Shown in pieces: positions 1 to 8,743 of a stretch of 43,886 nt of DNA. The DNA is from an uncultured Candidatus Poseidoniales archaeon (GTDB lineage Archaea > Thermoplasmatota > Poseidoniia > Poseidoniales > Poseidoniaceae). Below the pieces are notes generated by a model, which saw only the letters and a program-made list of their open reading frames with translations, was not told the DNA's origin and made no database searches. Position numbers and translations under genes: made by a program. Location: positions 1 to 43,886 of the forward strand of contig CAJJCM010000032.1 of assembly GCA_905182635.1 (NCBI GenBank), in the 5' to 3' direction. Each line of letters begins with the position of its first letter. The first letter of the stretch is position 1.

Positions 1-1753
1 CGGAATCCCAAGAGATTTGTGAAACATCCCCTGTTTGACCGAGAGATGACCATAATCGAGTTGAACTAAAGGGTAAAAATGGTTGCATTGAGATCGCTAA
101 AAATCTTGCAATACGCCATCCAAAAGAGAGGGCTGAAAGTGATTCATGGCGCTCTTCACGGTATGTTGGATTGGACCCATCATCTGAATCAGAAAGGAAT
201 TTCCAAGGCGTTGCAGATTGTAAGAGTTGATTGCCAACTTGAGCTGCATTCATAGCCAATCTCAATGCCTCTTTGTAGCGATGGCGATTAAGTGATTCAG
301 TAATTGAAGCATGAATCTCATCGAGTTTTTTCTGCGCCTCTCGTGTAGTTTCAAGGTCATCAAAAGCCGTGAAAGGCCCTGCTTCTCCCGACGGCAATCG
401 AGCTCCAAGCGTAAGTACACGATGGACGAAATTACCGTAAGCAGCAATCAGTTCACTGTTGATTTTCTCAACGAAATCTGGCCAATTAAAATCAGTATCG
501 TGATTTTCGGGCATGTTGATACCAAGGTAATAACGGAGTGTATCGGGGTCAAATCGTTCTAAGAAAGAAGGGAGCCATACTGCGTGCTTACGGGATTTTG
601 AGAATTGGCCACCTGAGAGCATCAGATATTCCATCGCCGGGACATTTGTCTCCAGTGATAAATCTCCGGGCCCAGGAAGTTGAATGGGCGCCTCGATAGT
701 TTTACCATTCTTCGCATGGTTGAGTCCCATGATCAAAGCAGGCCAGATAACTGTATGGAACGGAATGTTATCTTTACCGAGGAAATACAAGTGTCGCGGC
801 TTTGTCCCATCTTCAGCAACGCACCACCACTTCTTCCAAGCATCTTTGCCGAGGGTGTGATTGTGTGGTTCTGCAAAGTCTTCAGCCCAAATTCGCGCAC
901 ATGTCGAATACCCTTGGACAGCCTCGAACCAAACATAGACGCACTTGCCACTCCATTCGTCGCCATCCATGGGTAAAGGGATACCCCAAGAGAGGTCACG
1001 AGTGACTGCACGTGGTCTCAACCCCATGTCAAGCCATTGTTTGGTCATAGCACGGACATTTGACTTCCAATTCTTATGCTGAGAGGCAGCATGTTGCTCC
1101 AATACGTCTTGAAAGACATCAAGTCGGTAAAAGAGATGGTCGGTATCTCGTATTTCTATTGGAGATGTAGGGTTCATCTTCGAAACTGGATTTTTGAGTT
1201 CTGCTGCTTCATATGTTGCTCCGCATGCATCACATTGGTCTCCTCTTGCTCCATCTTCCGAACACGATGGGCAGATGCCCTCAACATATCTGTCTGGTAA
1301 AAATCGACCTCCACCGTCTTGATGGATTTCGTAATACTGTTCCATCGTTTTCGTTTCAAATAAACCCGCATTCATCAATTGAAGAAAGTTTTCTTGAACC
1401 ATTTTTTTGTGACGGGGATCAGAAGTACGATTGAACAGTGCACCACCGTATTCGATACCGCGAGAATCAATATTTGGTTGCCATGAGCACCCCAGGTCTA
1501 ACAACGCTTGAGAATTGAGTGCATGGTACTCATCGACTACCTGCTGAGGAGTAATGTTGTTTTGTTCAGCAGTGACGGTAATCGGTGTGCCATGCTCGTC
1601 AGAACCAGAGACCATGAGGACACGGTTCCCTTTCGCACGTTCGAATCGTGCTTGGATGTCGGGTGGGAGATAACAACCTGCAACATGGCCAAGATGGAGA
1701 GGGCCGTTGGCATATGGCCAAGCGACGCAGATTAAGACATGCTCCTCTGACAT
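1..1753 (-). CDS. metG: Methionyl-tRNA synthetase (partial, C-terminus off the left edge)
   Basis: Absent from ORF track because there is no stop inside the window. Reverse-strand translation from ATG at 1753: MSEEHVLICVAWPYANGPLHLGHVAGCYLPPD... (class I HIGH-type motif HLGH), zinc knuckle GICPSCSEDGARGDQCDACGATYE, and FSKSR (KMSKS-type). The frame is open at position 1 (...FSSTRLWSSLGQTGDVSQISWDS). Confidence 0.95.
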   Translation of the reverse strand, partial: MSEEHVLICVAWPYANGPLHLGHVAGCYLPPDIQARFERAKGNRVLMVSGSDEHGTPITVTAEQNNITPQQVVDEYHALNSQALLDLGCSWQPNIDSRGIEYGGALFNRTSDPRHKKMVQENFLQLMNAGLFETKTMEQYYEIHQDGGGRFLPDRYVEGICPSCSEDGARGDQCDACGATYEAAELKNPVSKMNPTSPIEIRDTDHLFYRLDVFQDVLEQHAASQHKNWKSNVRAMTKQWLDMGLRPRAVTRDLSWGIPLPMDGDEWSGKCVYVWFEAVQGYSTCARIWAEDFAEPHNHTLGKDAWKKWWCVAEDGTKPRHLYFLGKDNIPFHTVIWPALIMGLNHAKNGKTIEAPIQLPGPGDLSLETNVPAMEYLMLSGGQFSKSRKHAVWLPSFLERFDPDTLRYYLGINMPENHDTDFNWPDFVEKINSELIAAYGNFVHRVLTLGARLPSGEAGPFTAFDDLETTREAQKKLDEIHASITESLNRHRYKEALRLAMNAAQVGNQLLQSATPWKFLSDSDDGSNPTYREERHESLSALSFGWRIARFLAISMQPFLPFSSTRLWSSLGQTGDVSQISWDS

Positions 1754-1918
1754 TACGGCCCCTCAATTTCATGCAAAAGCACCCGCCTCTTGACTTTCAC
1801 CCCTGTTCATACAACTACACCTGTTTATTTTACCGTTCCAAAGTGTACGAAGGGGCATTTTCAATAACCCCTTGCTTGTCCTAAAGATAGGCCGCCCGCT
1901 AGGAGTCCCAGAAGTAAC

Positions 1919-2947
1919 ATGGCAATGACCACGCTTATCCTCTATGCATCACTCGCTCTCGGAGTTTCATTTATCTGCTCAATTCTTGAAGCAGTTGTTC
2001 TTTCAATACCAAACACATACATTGCCGTATTGGAACGTGATGAGGATAAAAATGGTGCTGTATGGGCGAATCTCAAGGAAGATGATGCTGTAAAACCACT
2101 CACTGCGATTTTGACTCTCAATACAATCGCCCATACAATGGGTGCTGCTGGAGTCGGTTCAGAAGTACAATCAATTTGGGGCGAAAGTGCATTAACTGCC
2201 GCTTCTATAGTTCTGACAATCGCTGTATTGTTTTTATCTGAAATAGTTCCAAAGACTTTGGGAACTGCTTATTGGAAAAAATTATCGCCTTTGACAGGAA
2301 AGATATTGAATACCCTCATTAAATTCTTAGTGTTCCTTATTATTCCAATACAAGCACTCAAGGCGATTTTACCAAAAGGTGACCACGCATTAGTTACCCG
2401 TGATGATGTAGCAGCACTGGCAGATCTTGGCAGTGAAGAAGGAATCATAGAAGAAGACGAAGAAAAAGTTATTAGGAATTTGCTTAAGCTCCGTGAAATC
2501 AAAGTCGTTGATATTATGACTCCTCGAGTCGTCATGACTGCATTTAAGTCATCGAGTACTGTTAAACAGGTATTGAATGAACACGATATAATCCGAGTAT
2601 CTCGAATTCCAGTGTATGACGATACAATTGATGATGCAGATGGAATTGTCATCCGTTCAGAAATTCTAATGGCAGCAAGCCGTGATGAATGGGACCTTCC
2701 AATGCGTGACTTCAAGAAATCAGTGATTATTTTATCGGCCTCCGCGAATGTCGACGAAGTACTGGAACTATTTCTCAAAGAGCGACAGCAATTTGCTTTG
2801 GTTCAAGATGAATTTGGTGGGACAGCAGGCGTTGTAACTATGGAGGATGTTCTGGAAACACTCCTTGGTGAAGAAATAGTTGATGAACTCGATGAAGTCG
2901 ATGATATGCGAGAACTTGCAAGGGAACAAGCCGAATTAACGGATTGA
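1919..2947 (+). CDS. CNNM/CorC (HlyC/CorC) family membrane protein: DUF21 plus CBS pair
   Basis: N-terminal TM segments with NTIAHTMGAAGVGSE and LSEIVPKTLGTAYW (CNNM/DUF21 signature), then a CBS region VVDIMTPRVVM...LVQDEFGGTAGVVTMEDVLETLLGEEIVDE. Confidence 0.92.
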   Translation: MAMTTLILYASLALGVSFICSILEAVVLSIPNTYIAVLERDEDKNGAVWANLKEDDAVKPLTAILTLNTIAHTMGAAGVGSEVQSIWGESALTAASIVLTIAVLFLSEIVPKTLGTAYWKKLSPLTGKILNTLIKFLVFLIIPIQALKAILPKGDHALVTRDDVAALADLGSEEGIIEEDEEKVIRNLLKLREIKVVDIMTPRVVMTAFKSSSTVKQVLNEHDIIRVSRIPVYDDTIDDADGIVIRSEILMAASRDEWDLPMRDFKKSVIILSASANVDEVLELFLKERQQFALVQDEFGGTAGVVTMEDVLETLLGEEIVDELDEVDDMRELAREQAELTD

Positions 2948-3934
2948 AAGTGAATCAATAGTTTCAAGCCAATTGAGGAGATGTGCTTCTCGTTCATCAT
3001 TTGTTTTCGCACCTGAATGTGATAAACTTTCGATGAGATGGTGCGTCAAGAGTGTATCTTTAGAGGATGTGTTGACCAATGCATCGTAATGGTCTCGGCC
3101 GAGTCGAGTATCTTTCATCGCTTGAAGACATAATATGGGTACTGATGGAACTCCCCACTGGGGAATATCAAATTGTTCCAATGTACGAGCAGTGATTGAG
3201 GGGTGCATCGTTTTGACATCTCGAAATACTCGACGTAAGTGGAGTGTACGAACAAATGATGGAATTTTCAATTGGTTACAAATATCTTCGAGTATTTTTG
3301 AATACAACATCAGTGGTGATTCTAATATTAATCCACTCAGGGGCAAATTATATGGAATATTTCCCTCATTAATTGACAGTCGAGTGGAAATATAGCCACC
3401 CATGCTGTGACCATAGAAAAAGAAATGAGAAACGTATTGTGGCTCGATGAAGTCATCGAGATGTTTGATGTGGAATTTCATATGCTTAACGGCAGTAAGT
3501 GCATTCCATCTTCGGAGTGGGGTGGATTTGCCATGCCCTGGTAATTCACAAATGACCACATGCCATCCTTTCTTCACAAACCACTGAGCGCGGCCCTGCA
3601 CTGATGCCGATGACCCTCTCCACCCATGAATGAATACAATGAGTGGTGCAACTTGCTCTTGCTGGAAAGTTTGTATATGAGTTGTAACTGATTCTAATTC
3701 GACAAAATGTGATTTCCATTCAGTTGATTCAAGTGAATTATTAACGGGTCCCGGAGAAATGAATATTGCGCTCACCATGAATTCAATGTATGCATTGAAC
3801 AAGCAGAAGAAGCCAATTAAGATCCAAAGGATGGGCGAGAGAAAAAGATATCCTTCGACCATAAAGATGGCACAGAGTGTAGCGAGAAAAAGCCAAATGA
3901 GCGTACGCAACCACTTTGAAGAGAGTAAGTCCAT
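2936..3934 (-). CDS. Alpha/beta hydrolase, membrane-anchored N-terminus
   Basis: HGWRGSSASVQG, nucleophile elbow YGHSMGGYIS, GHGKS; two hydrophobic N-terminal segments. Convergent 12-bp overlap with the upstream gene. Confidence 0.85.
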   Translation of the reverse strand: MDLLSSKWLRTLIWLFLATLCAIFMVEGYLFLSPILWILIGFFCLFNAYIEFMVSAIFISPGPVNNSLESTEWKSHFVELESVTTHIQTFQQEQVAPLIVFIHGWRGSSASVQGRAQWFVKKGWHVVICELPGHGKSTPLRRWNALTAVKHMKFHIKHLDDFIEPQYVSHFFFYGHSMGGYISTRLSINEGNIPYNLPLSGLILESPLMLYSKILEDICNQLKIPSFVRTLHLRRVFRDVKTMHPSITARTLEQFDIPQWGVPSVPILCLQAMKDTRLGRDHYDALVNTSSKDTLLTHHLIESLSHSGAKTNDEREAHLLNWLETIDSLSIR

Positions 3935-3951
3935 GCGATCACCAAGTAAGA

Positions 3952-4917
3952 TTACTTAGTTTTCCCAGCATCTTTTTTATCAGCCGCTGTGGCTTTAGCT
4001 TTAGCCTTAGTAGCTGGTTTGGCTTTGGCAACAGCCTTAGCGACTGGTTTATCATCCGATTCATCACTCGATGATTCATTTAAAATCGCCTTCTTAGCGA
4101 CTTTAGCTTCTTGTCGTTGAGTAAACCGGTCTCCGTAAGAAGCCATACTTTCGAGTTTACCAATAAATCCAGTAGATACTTCACCTTCAGCAGGAATATG
4201 CTTGACTAGAAATGCCTTGAAAATTGAATCGTAAAGTCCTTGATTCATTTCATTGCTTCGCTTCATAGATGAATTTATGAAGAAGAGGATGATGAAAATA
4301 ATCCCAAGAATCGACCAAACCGATGCCTGAATTTGTGTACTGCCCTTTTCAGAGAATACTGAGCCTGCGAAAATCATCAAAAAGACTAAACCGGTGAGGG
4401 CAAGAATTCCCGTTGAATTTACAAAGAGTGCATGGAGGAAGTTCGGTTTACTGCCCGAATATGTGATGTTCTTAGTTCGAGAAACAAAATTACCGAGAGT
4501 TCGCCCGGACATGATTGGTAATACAATCAAGTTTAACGTCAAGGCGGCAAGGGCGACAAGGGCGAAGATTGTCGTAAATGCATCCAGAACCGCTACTGAG
4601 AAAAGGAACCCAAAGACTGGGCCGAGATTGACTACGAAGTTCGTAAACCAAGCAATACGTCGAGCATTTGGAGAAGCGGTTTCATAATTTTCAGGAAGGC
4701 CTTGGGGGATTGCTCTCGCTCTAATGGCCTTCACTGGTTTTCCAGTGACCGCATCTGGAATGACTACTGCTTTAGGCTTTGCTTTGGCAACAGCCTTAGC
4801 GACTGGTTTGGCCTTGGCAACAGCCTTAGCGACTGGTATGGCCTTGGCAACAGCCTTAGCAACTGGTTTCTTTGCTGATTTTGAACCTGCATCACTTGCT
4901 TTATCGAGTAATCCCAT
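3952..4917 (-). CDS. RDD-like multi-TM membrane protein flanked by Lys/Ala/Pro-rich (H1-like) tails
   Basis: Central 4-TM region (ARRIAWFTNFVVNLGPVFGFLFS...LPIMSGRTLGNFVSRTKNI) resembles RDD domains; both termini carry PVAKAVAKAK repeats. Confidence 0.6.
   Translation of the reverse strand: MGLLDKASDAGSKSAKKPVAKAVAKAIPVAKAVAKAKPVAKAVAKAKPKAVVIPDAVTGKPVKAIRARAIPQGLPENYETASPNARRIAWFTNFVVNLGPVFGFLFSVAVLDAFTTIFALVALAALTLNLIVLPIMSGRTLGNFVSRTKNITYSGSKPNFLHALFVNSTGILALTGLVFLMIFAGSVFSEKGSTQIQASVWSILGIIFIILFFINSSMKRSNEMNQGLYDSIFKAFLVKHIPAEGEVSTGFIGKLESMASYGDRFTQRQEAKVAKKAILNESSSDESDDKPVAKAVAKAKPATKAKAKATAADKKDAGKTK
4781..4870. repeat. Three tandem copies of a ~30-bp repeat encoding PVAKAVAKAK; a fourth copy at 4022-4051
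   Basis: Unit gcYttggcaacagccttagcRactggtWtg read at 4781-4810, 4811-4840, 4841-4870; gctttggcaacagccttagcgactggttta at 4022-4051. Confidence 0.9.
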
Positions 4918-4942
4918 TTATTTCACTTCCTCTTGTATAATT

Positions 4943-5971
4943 TCAACTATCATCTGATTGATAGAGTGTTGCTACGGTGCTGTAAATTTCAAAGTTTGAT
5001 GATTGAACGAATGCATTGATTGAATCTTCGCTCATGTTACCGAGTTGACTATCAACGATGCTAACGAATTGTCTGCGCAAGTCGTCGTCAGCAGATGATG
5101 CATCACTTGCAACTTCTTGATAAATTTCAAATTCATCACTCTCGATGAAAGAAGATACGACTTCTTCCGAAAGATCTGAGCCAAGCAAATCATCAACAAT
5201 GCCAACAAAAGATACGAAGAGGTCAGCGTCATCTCCCGTGGCATCAGAATGGGTTGCTTCTTCAGCAACAGTTGGTTCAGATGACTCATCCATCATCGCC
5301 ATGATCGACTTACGTTCGGACATGAGACCCTCAAGGACTGGGCGGAGTTGAGAGAGAAGTTCTGAGTCACCCGAGGATTTAGCAGCCTGATATTCAGGCT
5401 TTAGCGTGCGGAGTTCATCTTCAATAACCGACAGTTGGGACTGTAAGCCTTCAGAATCTTCATCCTCAAGCAACACAACAACAGGTGCATCGCGTATTTC
5501 AGAAACCTTAGCATCGTGTTCTTTTTTACGTAGAACGATGATTTCACGGTCGAGTGAATGCCCGAAACGTTCGGAATACCGATCCAACAAGGAGCCCGTT
5601 TCACCTTTAGCTAATCGGTCGATGTGACCGTATATTTGCTGGAGGGGTTTATCGGAGCGTTTGGCCCACATGCCTCCGTATTCATTCGACTCGACTGGTT
5701 GTTCAATCGGGAGGGGTGCAGGTACTCCAGGAAGGGGGAGGGGTTCAGCCGCTCCAGGGAGCGGGAGGGGTGCAGGTGCCGCAGAAAGTGGGAGGGGTGC
5801 AGGGGTAGCAGGAAGCGGGAGGTGTGCTGGAAGTGGCGCCGGGAGCGCACCAGGTGAGGGAAGTGGCATACCAGGGAGCGGAGGCAGTGGCATACCAGGG
5901 AGAGCGGGCATTGGCAAACCCGTTAAAGGGGGGTTTTGAGCATTCTTTTTCTTGCCTTTGCGCTTACCCAT
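4943..5971 (-). CDS. Uncharacterised protein: basic N-terminus, PLPGMPLP proline-rich region, coiled-coil, two C-terminal helical repeats
   Basis: Long ORF (track 4943..5980; likely start MGKRKGKKK at 5971). Low-complexity P/L/A segment, then a charged helical region and a duplicated ~45-aa module. Confidence 0.8.
   Translation of the reverse strand: MGKRKGKKKNAQNPPLTGLPMPALPGMPLPPLPGMPLPSPGALPAPLPAHLPLPATPAPLPLSAAPAPLPLPGAAEPLPLPGVPAPLPIEQPVESNEYGGMWAKRSDKPLQQIYGHIDRLAKGETGSLLDRYSERFGHSLDREIIVLRKKEHDAKVSEIRDAPVVVLLEDEDSEGLQSQLSVIEDELRTLKPEYQAAKSSGDSELLSQLRPVLEGLMSERKSIMAMMDESSEPTVAEEATHSDATGDDADLFVSFVGIVDDLLGSDLSEEVVSSFIESDEFEIYQEVASDASSADDDLRRQFVSIVDSQLGNMSEDSINAFVQSSNFEIYSTVATLYQSDDS
5690..5925. 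repeat. Degenerate G-rich/C-rich tandem repeat encoding (A/P)PLPLPG(V/A/M)P units
   Basis: Repeated gggaggggtgcaggtgc / ggcataccagggagcgg motifs on the + strand correspond to PLP-rich units in the minus-strand CDS. Confidence 0.8.
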
Positions 5972-6065
5972 GTGGTCCACCTCTAAACCGCTGGATGCGG
6001 GTGGAGTCTTGAACCTTACCTTCGGCTACGCACATTATTATCCCAATTTAATGGTGGAACTAAAT

Positions 6066-7268
6066 CTAGGAAACGATTTCAGCCCAACCTTTCAAAATAA
6101 GAAAAGTTGCTCCTGCCTCATGGATTTCGAATCGGTCTCCTGACTGCTTATCGAATACTTGATCGCCGAATTGAGCAATGGAGTCATCGACTATCATTTC
6201 AACTTCCATCTTATCTTGCGTATTGAGCACTATTGCTTCATGCAAAGCAGAATATGGGTTTGAACCATCGGGGTCAAGTCGACTGAGTGGGAATTCACTG
6301 ACGCGCATACCGGTCTTACCATGAAGTGATGTAGGCCAGCGAATTTGCCTCCTAACATCGATTGTAACCACTTCATCAGTTTCGCCAGCAGAACCAAGAA
6401 CAACGGATGAATCTGTTTTGAGCAAGTCTAAAAATAATCCTTCATATTTTTTCAAAACGCCAAAGCTACCACCTCTTAGACGTTCAGCACGCGCATCATG
6501 ATTCACTACATCGGCTAAACTTTGAATCGACACTTTTCCTTTGGTCGATGTTCGCCCTTCACGTTGTGATTGCCCTAAAAGACCTTGATGGAGAGCATTT
6601 AATTCGGTCATGTATCCTGTTTCCTTTCGAGAAATCGTACGTAATTTTTCAATCATTTCACCCATGCCATCGCGTATGCGGCGAGTCCAACCCTCTGATG
6701 AGAGGTCATGGTATCGTGCAAGTCCACCCTTCACATCGACTCCCTCCCCACGGATATACGATACCATTTCACGACGAGCCTCGGAATCTAAGTGGAATAA
6801 AGTAGGGTCTCTATAATGCAAATGGAATCCACGGTGACCCGAAAAAGTCACTTGTAAATACTTCTCATCAAATCCAAATTCGGGTTCGAGAAAATCATTC
6901 CATAGAGACCATGCCTGTTCTTGAATCGCCTCGAGCATTCCTGGAAAATCCCTGTCAGTGACGCCAGGTAGGTGATCACCATCCAAATCAAAAATCAAGT
7001 CGGCACCACGCCAGAGTTTGTCTGACATTTTGAGTTCAAAGGGGCGTTCCCAATATGCAGTAGAATAAAAGCAGGAGTGCATAGAACGTTCAGTTATGAA
7101 TTGCCGAACCGAATTCATGTCACTGAATCCTTTGTGACGTATCGGGGGCGAGCCGCCAAATGGAATGAACATCCATTCTCTCGTTTTTAATCGAGGAGGT
7201 GTCCAGAATTCAGCGCTCCGATAATACGCACCAAAACGGTGTGCAAACCTTGCCCATCCTGCTGCCAT
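6066..7268 (-). CDS. priS: DNA primase small (catalytic) subunit, archaeo-eukaryotic PriS/PrimS
   Basis: DLIFDLDGDHLPG (catalytic DxD), VTFSGHRGFHLHY (SGxRGxH), RIRWPTSLHGKTGMRVS. Likely start MAAGWARFAHRFGAYY at 7268. Confidence 0.93.
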   Translation of the reverse strand: MAAGWARFAHRFGAYYRSAEFWTPPRLKTREWMFIPFGGSPPIRHKGFSDMNSVRQFITERSMHSCFYSTAYWERPFELKMSDKLWRGADLIFDLDGDHLPGVTDRDFPGMLEAIQEQAWSLWNDFLEPEFGFDEKYLQVTFSGHRGFHLHYRDPTLFHLDSEARREMVSYIRGEGVDVKGGLARYHDLSSEGWTRRIRDGMGEMIEKLRTISRKETGYMTELNALHQGLLGQSQREGRTSTKGKVSIQSLADVVNHDARAERLRGGSFGVLKKYEGLFLDLLKTDSSVVLGSAGETDEVVTIDVRRQIRWPTSLHGKTGMRVSEFPLSRLDPDGSNPYSALHEAIVLNTQDKMEVEMIVDDSIAQFGDQVFDKQSGDRFEIHEAGATFLILKGWAEIVS

Positions 7269-7320
7269 AGAATTCCCCAAAGTGAGGGAATGGGTGAGGG
7301 TTATTGAATACACGCCGAAG

Positions 7321-7527
7321 TTATTTCGTCATCCAGAAACGTTCTTCTGCTTCTCCGACGGTAGTTGAGGTGTCTGCACCAGTTGCTTCAACATAATGCT
7401 CCCAGCACATGTAATACTTCCCAACCACCATGGCATTACCAAAAGTTAGACGGACTCCACACTTTTCACAGCGTGGGCCAATTTCACCATTTGGGGCCTG
7501 AGCGAGTGTAATATGTTCGTGTGGCAT
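7321..7527 (-). CDS. Small zinc-binding protein (68 aa)
   Basis: CEKCGVRLTFGNAMVVGKYYMCWEH has a CxxC...CxxH pattern; ends 52 bp before priS on the same strand. Confidence 0.65.
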   Translation of the reverse strand: MPHEHITLAQAPNGEIGPRCEKCGVRLTFGNAMVVGKYYMCWEHYVEATGADTSTTVGEAEERFWMTK

Positions 7528-7586
7528 AGAATCCCTCTGTTACATGGCAGAAGCATTGAGTCTTTGAACTTGAGGCTTCGAAGTGT

Positions 7587-7718
7587 TCACCATTCTATGT
7601 ATTTCCATGCGTTAGAACAACGGCAATACTCCTCACCGGGACATTCATTCAAGTTACCATTGTACTGATAAATTTGGCGTGTATAAGATGTATCAATGTA
7701 TTGAGCCACACAGGGCAT
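7587..7718 (-). CDS. Candidate Cys-containing microprotein (43 aa)
   Basis: Not in ORF track (<60 aa). Translation: MPCVAQYIDTSYTRQIYQYNGNLNECPGEEYCRCSNAWKYIEW*. Lies in the gap between mqnD and the 68-aa zinc protein, same strand. Confidence 0.4.
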   Translation of the reverse strand: MPCVAQYIDTSYTRQIYQYNGNLNECPGEEYCRCSNAWKYIEW

Positions 7719-7741
7719 GCACTGTTCTGAAGGAAGTTACA

Positions 7742-8626
7742 TCACTCATTTGAGCCGATAAAAGACATCGATTCTATATCGAAATCAGATTGAATAAGAC
7801 CAAGTTCTTGACCTTCTTGAATAAAACGCCGTACGGATGCCCGACCTTCTGCTTTGTAATCGATCGTTCGGTCGTTGACATACATGCCGACAAATTCACG
7901 ATTCGTATCATCATCGATACCTCTGCCCCATTTCTTGGCAAATTCAAGAGCCTCATCGGGTGAATTAAGTGCAAATTCAATACTCATTTTTGTATATTTG
8001 GTAATATCCTCCATAACTTTCTCGCCAAGGTCTCTTCGGACAACATTACCACCCAATGGCATTGGCCATCCATCTGTGCGTTCATTCCACCAAACGCCAA
8101 GGTCGAGATGAACCTTGAGGTTATTGTCAACATAGGTCAATTGACCTTCATGGATTATCAATCCACTTTTGTAGGTACCATCGAGAATTCGAGGAATGAT
8201 CTCATCAAAAGGAACGACCGCAATATCACAATCGCCCCAAGATAAACGCAATCCTAAATATGCACTCGTTTTGAGTCCTGGCACTGCAATCGTGGAAGAT
8301 TTTACTTCATCAATTGTTGCCCCATCAAGTGAAACAACCATTGGCCCGTATCCTTCTCCCATTGAAGCTCCACAATTCATCAAGGCATAATCTTTAGAAA
8401 TTTCTGGGAAGGCGTGGATTGATACTGCGGAAACTTCAAGCTCACATTTCATAGCTCGGTGATTCAGTGTTTCGATATCCTGCAATTCATGAATGAAATT
8501 GTAACCAGGAGTAGGAAATGCTCCAGTGGTCATAGCATGGAACATAAAGGCATCATCAGGGTCTGGTGAATGTCCGATACGTACGATTTTGTTGCCGTTT
8601 TTATCGAGGGGTAACTGGGCTACCAT
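7742..8626 (-). CDS. mqnD: 1,4-dihydroxy-6-naphthoate synthase (futalosine menaquinone pathway)
   Basis: IRIGHSPDPDDAFMFHAMTTG, AVPGLKTSAYLGLRL, VVPFDEIIPRI, LIIHEGQLTY are MqnD hallmarks. Start trimmed to MVAQLPLDKNG at 8626. Confidence 0.92.
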   Translation of the reverse strand: MVAQLPLDKNGNKIVRIGHSPDPDDAFMFHAMTTGAFPTPGYNFIHELQDIETLNHRAMKCELEVSAVSIHAFPEISKDYALMNCGASMGEGYGPMVVSLDGATIDEVKSSTIAVPGLKTSAYLGLRLSWGDCDIAVVPFDEIIPRILDGTYKSGLIIHEGQLTYVDNNLKVHLDLGVWWNERTDGWPMPLGGNVVRRDLGEKVMEDITKYTKMSIEFALNSPDEALEFAKKWGRGIDDDTNREFVGMYVNDRTIDYKAEGRASVRRFIQEGQELGLIQSDFDIESMSFIGSNE

Positions 8627-8743
8627 GGTGCTCCCACATTGGGGACCTTGATGAACCAACCGCCCGACAAATATCAGATTATTCATCGCTGTGTGCGCGA
8701 AGTATTCAAGCGGAGGCGGGCATGGTGGTACGGGGCAGAGGTC

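Noticed and set aside
2269-2778. 169-aa minus-strand ORF
   Set aside because: Antisense to the CNNM/CorC gene; Ser-rich translation typical of a shadow frame.
5985-6060. tRNA-like T-arm (ggagtcttgaacctt) in the intergenic region before priS
   Set aside because: No 5-bp T-stem, no anticodon arm and no acceptor pairing could be assembled around it on either strand.
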